DNA of 7,100 nucleotides, taken from NCBI GenBank assembly GCA_051011595.1, contig JBPCTQ010000204.1, positions 1-7,100 of the forward strand. The letters are read 5' to 3'. The DNA comes from JAOUEE01 sp051011595. GTDB lineage: Bacteria > Actinomycetota > Acidimicrobiia > Acidimicrobiales > SHLQ01. Made by a program: the position numbers and the translations under genes. Every line of letters begins with the position of its first letter. Position 1 is the first letter of the stretch. The notes beneath the pieces are model-generated. The model ran no database searches and was not told the DNA's origin. It saw only the letters and a list, made by a program, of their open reading frames with translations. Shown here piece after piece: positions 1-5,661 of the stretch.

Positions 1-2
1 AC

Positions 3-1724
3 CTGATACCGCTGCAGATCGGCGCCCGAGATGTGGCCTTTCCGCGACTCAACGCTCTGAGTCTGTGGATCTGGTTCTTCGGCGGGTTGTTCCTGGTGTC
101 GTCGTTGTTCATCGGTGGCTGGTTCCAGAACGCACCCGACGGCGGCTGGTTCAACTACGCCCCCAACACCGGCGTGACCTTCTCGTCGAGCAAGGGCATC
201 GACTTCTACACCCTCGGTCTGCAGATCACCGGTATCGCCTCACTGGTCTCGTCGATCAACCTGATCGTCACGGTGCTCAACATGCGCACCGAGGGGATGA
301 CCCTGCTGCGTATGCCCGTGCTCACCTGGATGCTGCTCATCACCCAGTTCCTGCTGCTGTTCGCCATGCCGGTGATCGCGGTGGCGCTGTTCCTGCTCAC
401 CTTCGAGCGGCTCTTCGACGCCAACTTCTTCAACCCCGAGACCGGTGCCGAACCGCTGCTGTGGCAGCACTTGTTCTGGATATTCGGCCATCCCGAGGTC
501 TACATCCTGATCCTGCCCAGCTTCGGCATCATCTCCGAGATCATCCCGACCTTCTCCCGTAAACCGATCTTCGGGTACAAGTTCATGGTCGCCTCGGGTA
601 TCGCCATTGGTTTCATGGGATGGGGAGTGTGGGCCCACCACATGTTCGTCTCGGGCATCGGACCCATCTCGGTGGCGGCCTTCTCGCTGTCGACGATGTT
701 CATCGCGGTGCCCACCGGCGTGAAGATTCTCAACTGGCTGGCCACCATGTGGGGTGGTCGTATCCACTTCACCACGGCGATGTTGTTCGCCTTCGGTGTG
801 GTGTCGATGTTCACCATCGGCGGCCTCTCCGGTGTCACCCACGCGGTGTCACCGGCCGATACCCAACAGACCGACACGTACTACATCGTGGCCCACTTCC
901 ACTACGTGATATTCGGCGGCATCATCCTGGGCCTGCTGGGCGGGTTCTACTTCTGGTGGCCCAAGATCTTCGGCTACCAACTCGATGAGCGGTGGGGCAA
1001 GACCTCGTTCTGGGTCCAGATCATCGGCTTCAACCTCACCTTCGGACCCATGCACATCCTCGGACTGCAGGGTATGAGCCGCCGGATCGACACCTACAGC
1101 TCCGGCTTCGGTTTCGAGCTCTGGAACATGGTGGCCACCATCGGCTCGTTCATCCTGGCCATCGGTGTGCTCATCACCGTGCTCAACATCTTCTACTCCA
1201 AGGCCAAGGCCAAGAACCTCCCGCCGGTCGGCCCCGACCCCTGGGACGCTCGCGGCCTCGAGTGGATGACCGCTTCGCCGACGCCCGAGCACAACTTCGA
1301 CGAAGACATCACCGTGCACCAGCTCGACGAGTTCTGGCACCGCAAGTACGACATCGAAGACGACGGCACCGTACGCCGGGTGGCCACGGCCGAAGAGGTG
1401 GCCCAGGACGGCAGCAACACCAACGTGCACCTTCCTTCACCGTCGTACTGGCCCATCGTGTTGGCCGCCGGCCTGCCCATCATCGGCTACGGCCTCATCT
1501 ACAACCTGTGGTTGTGTGTGCTCGGCGGGCTCATCACCGGCATCGGTGTGTACGGCTGGGTGTTCGAACCGGCCGACGATCCCGACGCTCACCACGGTCA
1601 CGACGACCACGGCGACGACGATCACGATCCCGACACGGGCGACGGTGATCCTGGCGACACGGTCGACGAAACCGACGCCGGTGACACAACCGATGCCGAG
1701 ACCGAGGAGGCCCCCGTTGGCTGA
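3..1724 (+). CDS. ctaD: Cytochrome c oxidase subunit I, aa3/caa3 type (5' truncated by window edge)
   Basis: This is the catalytic subunit of the terminal heme-copper oxidase, which reduces O2 to water and pumps protons across the cytoplasmic membrane. The frame is open from the left edge (LIPLQIGARDVAFPRLN), so the true start and the TM2 heme a histidine lie outside. Numbering from codon 3, visible landmarks are: D10 and N17 of the D-channel entrance; HPEVY (163-167) with the CuB His, the Glu of proton-pumping A1-type oxidases and the cross-linked Tyr; the CuB pair H212-H213; K241 of the K channel (PTGVK); and HFH with H298 (heme a3) and H300 (heme a). The heme-propionate motif reads GMSRRI, where GMPRR is more usual. 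After the conserved DPWDARGLEW segment come about 45 residues holding two extra membrane helices (SPSYWP to VFEP, 1437-1571), then a 49-residue Asp/His-rich tail. Identity is certain from the motifs. Subunit II (ctaC) is expected upstream but not seen. Confidence 0.97.
   Translation: MIPLQIGARDVAFPRLNALSLWIWFFGGLFLVSSLFIGGWFQNAPDGGWFNYAPNTGVTFSSSKGIDFYTLGLQITGIASLVSSINLIVTVLNMRTEGMTLLRMPVLTWMLLITQFLLLFAMPVIAVALFLLTFERLFDANFFNPETGAEPLLWQHLFWIFGHPEVYILILPSFGIISEIIPTFSRKPIFGYKFMVASGIAIGFMGWGVWAHHMFVSGIGPISVAAFSLSTMFIAVPTGVKILNWLATMWGGRIHFTTAMLFAFGVVSMFTIGGLSGVTHAVSPADTQQTDTYYIVAHFHYVIFGGIILGLLGGFYFWWPKIFGYQLDERWGKTSFWVQIIGFNLTFGPMHILGLQGMSRRIDTYSSGFGFELWNMVATIGSFILAIGVLITVLNIFYSKAKAKNLPPVGPDPWDARGLEWMTASPTPEHNFDEDITVHQLDEFWHRKYDIEDDGTVRRVATAEEVAQDGSNTNVHLPSPSYWPIVLAAGLPIIGYGLIYNLWLCVLGGLITGIGVYGWVFEPADDPDAHHGHDDHGDDDHDPDTGDGDPGDTVDETDAGDTTDAETEEAPVG
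1575..1721 (+). other. Asp/His-rich low-complexity C-terminal tail of CtaD
   Basis: The last 49 residues of CtaD contain 17 Asp and 5 His (the first part reads DDPDAHHGHDDHGDDDHD), followed by Asp/Thr/Glu-rich sequence ending in EEAPVG. It follows the last predicted membrane helix directly and is very hydrophilic, so it should be an extra-membrane, probably disordered segment. Its composition could bind divalent metals or copper, but that is inference. The 3' end also supplies the ribosome binding site of ctaE. Confidence 0.8.
1704..1710 (+). promoter_or_regulatory. Ribosome binding site of ctaE inside the ctaD end
   Basis: GAGGAGG lies 6 nt before a TTG codon at 1717. It decides the ctaE start: the same frame is open much further upstream (to 1516), but that stretch overlaps conserved ctaD sequence, and only the TTG has a strong Shine-Dalgarno sequence at the proper distance. 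Confidence 0.85.
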
Positions 1725-2340
1725 CACCGCCACCCTCGAGTCACCGCCGGCCAAGACCGGCGACAACAAGCCCGGCGCCACTGGCATGTCCAACCAGAAG
1801 TTGGCCATGTGGGTGTTCCTGGGTTCGGAGTGCCTGTTGTTCGGTGGGTTGATCTCGACCTATCTGCTCTACCGCGACACCACACTCGACGGTCCCACCG
1901 CAGGTGAGATCTTCGACATCCCCTTCACCTCGGTGTCGTCGTTCGTGTTGTTGATGAGCTCGCTCACCATGGTGCTGTCGCTGTCGGCCATCACCCGGGG
2001 CGATCACCCACGGGCCCGCCTCTGGCTACTCACCACCGCCTTGTTGGGTGCCGTGTTCATCGGCGGCCAGGTGTACGAGTTCAACAGCTTCTATCGAGAG
2101 GGTCTGGGGTACACCACCAGCCCGTTCAGCTCGGCGTTCTTCACCCTCACCGGGTTCCACGGTGTACACGTCAGCCTCGGCATCGTGATGTTGATGTCGT
2201 TGTACATCTCGTCGGTTCGGGGCAAGTTACGCACCGAGAACGCCGAGACCGTCGAGATCGTCGGTTTGTACTGGCACTTCGTCGATGTGGTCTGGGTGCT
2301 GATCTTCACCGTCGTCTACCTCACCGCTCGGGGGATCTGA
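1717..2340 (+). CDS. ctaE: Cytochrome c oxidase subunit III
   Basis: This is the non-catalytic core subunit III of the heme-copper oxidase, an integral membrane protein that stabilises subunit I and its proton uptake. The predicted 207-residue protein has five hydrophobic helices, at about 28-52, 70-93, 101-120, 138-167 and 182-203. Family hallmarks are WVFLGSECLLFGG near the N-terminus, GGQVYEF (about 117-122), TGFHGVHVSLG (about 145-155) and the terminal LYWHFVDVVWVLIF helix. The start is TTG at 1717, chosen for its strong GAGGAGG site, and gives an 8-nt overlap with ctaD. The first 25 residues are polar. Five rather than seven helices is the form known from Bacillus caa3 oxidases, where subunit I carries two additional helices, and this matches the neighbouring CtaD. 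Its stop codon overlaps the ctaF start by one base. Confidence 0.95.
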   Translation: MADTATLESPPAKTGDNKPGATGMSNQKLAMWVFLGSECLLFGGLISTYLLYRDTTLDGPTAGEIFDIPFTSVSSFVLLMSSLTMVLSLSAITRGDHPRARLWLLTTALLGAVFIGGQVYEFNSFYREGLGYTTSPFSSAFFTLTGFHGVHVSLGIVMLMSLYISSVRGKLRTENAETVEIVGLYWHFVDVVWVLIFTVVYLTARGI

Positions 2341-2672
2341 TGTCCGAAGCAGCCATCGAACCCGAGGTCGAAGTCGAAGACCACGATCACCACCCCAGTG
2401 ACCTCGACTACGTCAAGATCTTCATCGCCCTGGTGGTGCTCACCGCCATCGAGGTGGCCACCTTCTTCATCGAGATGCCCACACCGATGCTCATCGGCTC
2501 GTTGGCCATCTTGATGGCGATCAAGTTCTATTTGATCTGTAGCTGGTTCATGCATCTCAAGATCGACAACCGGCTCTTCACCCGGGTCTTCGTGGCCGGG
2601 CTGCTCTTTGCCATCGTCGTGTACGCCGTGATGCTCAGCACGTTCGCGCTCTGGGATCAGTTCGACTTCTGA
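2340..2672 (+). CDS. ctaF: Cytochrome c oxidase subunit IV, small COX4_pro type
   Basis: This is a small membrane subunit of the oxidase, matching the prokaryotic subunit IV family (COX4_pro) found in caa3/bo3-type enzymes. It is thought to assist assembly or stability rather than catalysis. The 110-residue protein has an acidic N-terminus (EPEVEVEDHDHHPSDLD), then three hydrophobic helices at about 25-45, 50-70 and 81-103. The family signature KFYLICSWFMHLK spans about 62-74. The ATG start overlaps the ctaE TGA by one base (TGATG), with a modest GGGGGA site just upstream, so translation is probably coupled. The His/Asp cluster at the N-terminus resembles the CtaD tail in composition. The typical actinobacterial subunit IV (PF12270 family) is a different protein, so this operon looks closer to the Bacillus arrangement. 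Confidence 0.9.
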   Translation: MSEAAIEPEVEVEDHDHHPSDLDYVKIFIALVVLTAIEVATFFIEMPTPMLIGSLAILMAIKFYLICSWFMHLKIDNRLFTRVFVAGLLFAIVVYAVMLSTFALWDQFDF

Positions 2673-2673
2673 C

Positions 2674-3570
2674 GTGATGATCGCCGAGGCCGACCCCTGG
2701 GCGTTCCAAGCACACCCCGAGGTGTGGCTGCTGATCGCGGGCATCGTCGGTCTCGGGCTGTATGCCGTTCGGGTGATCGGGCCCAAGGTGGTCACCGAGG
2801 GCCCGGTGGTCACGCGCCGTCAGACGGTGGTCTTCTTCGTGGCCGTCGCCTTGTTGTGGCTGGCGGCCGACTACCCCATGCACGACGTGTCCGAGAAGTA
2901 CCTCTACTCGGTGCACATGGTGCAGCACCTCATCTTCACCTTCATCGTGCCGCCGCTGTTGCTGTACGCCACGCCGGAGTGGTTGGCCCGGTTGGTCATC
3001 CTCGACGATGGCTGGGCCAGTCGAATGTTGCGCCGGCTCACCCATCCGGTGGTGGCCGGTGTCATCTTCAACGCGGTGGCGGCCATCACCCACTGGCAGG
3101 TGTTCGTCAACACGTCGGTCGAGAACGGCACCTTCCACTACCTGGCCCACGGCGTGATGTTCTTTGCCGCCATGCTGATGTGGATGCCGGTGCTGAGCCC
3201 GCTCCGCGAACAGCGGCTGTCGCCTCCCGGTCAGGCCCTGTACCTGTTCTTGATGTCGGTGATCCCCACCATTCCTGCCGCCTGGCTCACCTTCGCCGAC
3301 AGCACCGTGTATTCGGCCTACGACCAGCCCTTCCGTTTGTGGGGCGTCAGCGTGGCCAGCGATCAGCAGGCGGCCGGGCTCATCATGAAGATCCTGGGCG
3401 GGTTCTACCTGTGGGGCTGGATCGCCGTGATCTATTTCCGGTGGTCGGCCAGAGCCACCAACGCCGACCGCTCCTATCGCCGGCACCGGCCCCTACCCGA
3501 CGACCTGACCTTCGAAGAGGTACAGGCCGAGTTCGACGCCACCGAACCAGCACCCACCGCTGATCGCTGA
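2674..3570 (+). CDS. ctaG: Cytochrome c oxidase assembly factor, caa3 CtaG family
   Basis: This is a polytopic membrane protein of the Caa3_CtaG family, which is needed for formation of active caa3 oxidase in Bacillus, probably through copper delivery to the CuB site. It is unrelated to the Cox11-type protein also called CtaG. The 298-residue product has about seven hydrophobic segments (about 17-36, 51-68, 82-102, 126-144, 156-175, 188-209 and 235-255). Conserved membrane-edge histidines are visible: H70 (YPMHD), H81 and H85 (HMVQH), H140 (ITHWQ), H155 and H159 (HYLAH, followed by MLMWMPVLSP). The C-terminus is hydrophilic. The GTG start lies one base after the ctaF stop, and an ATG follows directly at 2677. 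No clear Shine-Dalgarno sequence is visible, so coupled translation is likely. It is the last gene of the cta operon here. Confidence 0.92.
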   Translation: MMIAEADPWAFQAHPEVWLLIAGIVGLGLYAVRVIGPKVVTEGPVVTRRQTVVFFVAVALLWLAADYPMHDVSEKYLYSVHMVQHLIFTFIVPPLLLYATPEWLARLVILDDGWASRMLRRLTHPVVAGVIFNAVAAITHWQVFVNTSVENGTFHYLAHGVMFFAAMLMWMPVLSPLREQRLSPPGQALYLFLMSVIPTIPAAWLTFADSTVYSAYDQPFRLWGVSVASDQQAAGLIMKILGGFYLWGWIAVIYFRWSARATNADRSYRRHRPLPDDLTFEEVQAEFDATEPAPTADR

Positions 3571-3585
3571 CGCGGCCCCGGGAGC

Positions 3586-3632
3586 TTCTGGCGTCAGTTG
3601 TGCTGCTCTGGGACGTACAACTGACGCCAGAA
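3586..3632. terminator. Perfect 16-bp inverted repeat between convergent ctaG and serS
   Basis: TTCTGGCGTCAGTTGT (3586-3601) is repeated exactly in inverted form at 3617-3632. A G-T and a C-G pair can extend the stem inward, leaving a loop of about 11 nt. It sits almost centrally between the ctaG stop (15 nt away) and the serS stop (14 nt away), as expected for a bidirectional terminator. There is no T-run on either side, so it is not a classical intrinsic terminator. A dispersed extragenic palindrome is the alternative. Confidence 0.7.
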
Positions 3633-3646
3633 CGGCGGAAGTGTGC

Positions 3647-4900
3647 TCAGGTCGGCGGTTTGATGACGTCGAGGCCGCAGTAGGGCCGCAGCACCTCGGG
3701 CACCACGAAGCTGCCGTCGGGCTGCTGGGCCTGTTCCATCAAGAACACCAGCGTGCGACCCACCGCGCAGGCCGTCCCGTTGAGGGTGTGGGCGATGTCG
3801 GTGCCGCCGTCTCCTTTGACCCGTGTGCCCAGGCGCCGGGCCGAGAAGTCGGTGTAGTTCGAGCACGAGGTGATCTCGCGGTACTGCCCTTCGCTGGGCA
3901 ACCAGACCTCGCAGTCGTACTTCTTGGCGGCTGCGGCACCGAGGTCACCGGTGGCCACGTTGATGACCCGGTACGAAAAGCCCAGCTCATCGAGGATCTC
4001 CCGCTCGATCTCGAGCAACAGCTCGTGTTCGGCCCACGATTGGTCGGCCCCGGCCCAGATGAACATCTCGACTTTGTCGAACTGGTGGACGCGGAAGATC
4101 CCCCGGGTGTCCTTGCCGTAGGTGCCGGCTTCCCGCCGGAAACAGGTGGAGTAGCCCACGTAGCGAAGGGGCAGGTCGGCGGCGTCGAGCCGGTCGCCAC
4201 GATGGATCCCGGCCAGGGGCACCTCGGCCGTACCGACGAGGAACAACTCGTCCTTCTCGACCTCGTAGACCTGGTTGCGGTCGGTGGGGAAGAAGCCGGC
4301 GTCGACCATCATGTCCTCGCGCACCAGCACCGGCGGAACGATCGGGGTGAACCCCCGGCTCACCAGCTTCTGCAGCGTCCATTGCACCAGCGCGAACTCG
4401 AGCAACACGGCTTCGCCCCGGAGATAGGCGAAACGGCTCCCCGACACCGCCGCACCCCGCTCGGCGTCGGTCCAGCCCATTCGTTCGCCGTAGTCGGCAT
4501 GGTCGAGGGTTGGCCCGGCGGTCTGTGGGCCGACGACCTCGACGACCTCGTAGGCGTCTTCGTCGCCGATCGGCACCGATGGGTGCGCAGGGTTGGGAAT
4601 GGTGAGAACGGCAGCATCCACGGCCGCGGCGGCCTGGTCGAGGGCATGCTCGCGTTCGGTCACCCGCTCCTTGAGCTGGCCGGCTGCCGCGATCTTGGCG
4701 TCGCGGTCGGCTGGATCGGCGCGGCCGATCTCCTTCGACGCGGCGTTGGCCTCGGCCCGCAGTCCCTCGACCTCGGTGAGCAGTCGACGGCGCTCGTCGT
4801 CGGCGGTGAGGACCTGGTCGATGGTCTCGGGGTCGGCACCCTTGGCCACCGCCCCGTCCCGATAGCTCGGCTCGTCGCGCAACATTCGCAGGTCGATCAC
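3647..4900 (-). CDS. serS: Seryl-tRNA synthetase
   Basis: This cytoplasmic class II aminoacyl-tRNA synthetase charges tRNA-Ser with serine using ATP, and also supplies Ser-tRNA(Sec) where selenocysteine is used. The 417-residue protein has the usual length. The N-terminus MIDLRMLRDE is typical of the family. Residues about 30-100 form the Ala/Glu/Arg-rich coiled-coil arm that contacts the long variable arm of tRNA-Ser. The catalytic core follows: motif 1 around FTPIVPPVLVRE (184-195), the serine-site TAE (224-226), motif 2 with TCFRREAGTYG (252-262) and FRVHQFDKVEMF (269-280), TSCSNYTDFSARR (344-356), and motif 3 with NGTACAVGRTL (374-384) including R382. The start is GTG at 4900; the next in-frame ATG is codon 6, inside the conserved N-terminus. 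No strong Shine-Dalgarno sequence precedes it, but a TANNNT hexamer ends 8 nt upstream, so the mRNA may be leaderless. It is convergent with ctaG and divergent from the methyltransferase gene. Confidence 0.97.
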   Translation of the reverse strand: MIDLRMLRDEPSYRDGAVAKGADPETIDQVLTADDERRRLLTEVEGLRAEANAASKEIGRADPADRDAKIAAAGQLKERVTEREHALDQAAAAVDAAVLTIPNPAHPSVPIGDEDAYEVVEVVGPQTAGPTLDHADYGERMGWTDAERGAAVSGSRFAYLRGEAVLLEFALVQWTLQKLVSRGFTPIVPPVLVREDMMVDAGFFPTDRNQVYEVEKDELFLVGTAEVPLAGIHRGDRLDAADLPLRYVGYSTCFRREAGTYGKDTRGIFRVHQFDKVEMFIWAGADQSWAEHELLLEIEREILDELGFSYRVINVATGDLGAAAAKKYDCEVWLPSEGQYREITSCSNYTDFSARRLGTRVKGDGGTDIAHTLNGTACAVGRTLVFLMEQAQQPDGSFVVPEVLRPYCGLDVIKPPT

Positions 4901-4908
4901 AGGTCCCG

Positions 4909-4914
4909 AGGCTA
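4909..4914 (-). promoter_or_regulatory. Candidate -10 box for leaderless serS transcript
   Basis: On the minus strand TAGCCT fits the actinobacterial TANNNT -10 pattern and ends 8 nt before the serS GTG. This spacing would place the transcription start at or next to the start codon. No good -35 hexamer was found at the expected distance. Short motifs like this occur by chance. Confidence 0.35.
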
Positions 4915-4978
4915 TCGGTGTCCACCGGTCTCACTCGGTGATTAACGCTTCTCCCGGGGCGACCGATCAAGGCCCGGA

Positions 4979-4984
4979 TAACGT
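4979..4984 (+). promoter_or_regulatory. Candidate -10 box for leaderless methyltransferase transcript
   Basis: TAACGT fits TANNNT and ends 7 nt before the in-frame GTG at 4992. This supports that GTG as both transcription and translation start, since no Shine-Dalgarno sequence precedes any candidate start of this gene. No clear -35 element is visible. Confidence 0.4.
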
Positions 4985-4991
4985 CGCGGCC

Positions 4992-5621
4992 GTGATCACC
5001 CACCTCCCTGTTGTGTACCCCGTGGTCGAAGTCGAGCGTGATGGTCGCGACGAGCACCCAATGCGGAGGGTCACCCGCGAGGTGGCGTTCGACGAAGGGT
5101 GGGGGGCTGACCGTCGCGACAAGGTGGCCGCCCTCTTCGACTCGATGGCCGCGACCTGGCACACCGATCACGATCACCCGGGGCGCTACCTACCGCTGGT
5201 GGATGCCTTGGAGAGGGGTTCGGTCGAATCGGGGCACGCCGTCGAGCTGGGAGCCGGCACCGGCCTGGGTTCGCGTCATCTGGTCGGACGGTTCTCTTCG
5301 CTGGTTCTCGCCGACCTGTCGGGAGCCATGCTGGCCGAGCTCGACCCGAACCTGGGGCCGAGGGTGCAGCTGGACGCTGCCCACCTGCCGTTCTCCGACG
5401 GTGCCGTCGATGTCCACGTGCTCAACAACATGCTGTTGTTTCCGGACGAGATCTCTCGCACCCTGCGGACCGGCGGATGTGTGGTCTGGATCAACACCGT
5501 TGGTGAGCAGACACCCATCCACCTCAGTGTCGAAGAGGTGGTGGCTGCACTTCCCGGGCAGTGGACCGGTGTGGCGTCTCGCGCCGATCGCGGCCTCTGG
5601 GGCGTTCTACGACGCGAATGA
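4992..5621 (+). CDS. Class I SAM-dependent methyltransferase, substrate unknown
   Basis: This is a small Rossmann-fold methyltransferase of the Methyltransf_11/UbiE-like group. From GTG 4992 the product has 209 residues. Visible elements are a conserved-looking N-terminal segment (MRRVTREVAFD, about 24-34), a helix region KVAALFDSMAATWH, SAM-binding motif I VELGAGTG (about 84-91), the acidic end of strand 2 in LADLS (about 106-110), motif D-AAHLPFSD (about 129-136) and motif IV-like VLNNMLLFP (about 143-151). The C-terminus is short and ends GLWGVLRRE; no membrane segment or signal peptide is seen. The frame stays open to GTG 4938, and ATG 5061 is another possible start (186 residues). I prefer 4992 for its upstream TAACGT and coding-like codons. 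The substrate cannot be deduced. It is divergent from serS and convergent with the lipoprotein gene, so it is apparently monocistronic. Confidence 0.85.
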   Translation: MITHLPVVYPVVEVERDGRDEHPMRRVTREVAFDEGWGADRRDKVAALFDSMAATWHTDHDHPGRYLPLVDALERGSVESGHAVELGAGTGLGSRHLVGRFSSLVLADLSGAMLAELDPNLGPRVQLDAAHLPFSDGAVDVHVLNNMLLFPDEISRTLRTGGCVVWINTVGEQTPIHLSVEEVVAALPGQWTGVASRADRGLWGVLRRE

Positions 5622-5647
5622 ACCTGCGACCGCAGTCGCCGGTTCAT
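5618..5647. terminator. Hairpin overlapping the methyltransferase stop
   Basis: ATGAACC (5618-5624) pairs with GGTTCAT (5641-5647), and GCGAC (5626-5630) pairs with GTCGC (5635-5639), around a CGCA loop. Only the 5625/5640 position mismatches, giving a near-perfect 13-position stem. It starts just before the methyltransferase TGA (5619-5621) and precedes the lipoprotein stop (5662), so it fits a shared terminator of convergent genes. No T-run follows on either strand. Confidence 0.65.
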
Positions 5648-5661
5648 GCCGGTCGTCGGGT

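Noticed and set aside
1516..1716. Upstream extension of ctaE to an ATG at 1516
   Set aside because: It would overlap about 200 nt of ctaD, and its translation is Thr/Pro/Arg-rich with no subunit III features. The TTG at 1717 has the strong ribosome binding site.
2635..3486. 283-codon minus-strand frame antisense to ctaG
   Set aside because: It is His/Gly/Arg-rich and low in hydrophobic structure, typical of a shadow of a membrane-protein gene. CtaG family motifs are clear on the + strand.
3641..4945. 434-codon + strand open frame antisense to serS
   Set aside because: It lies opposite a full-length SerRS with all class II motifs. High GC at third positions commonly creates such long antisense frames, and its translation shows no recognisable domain.
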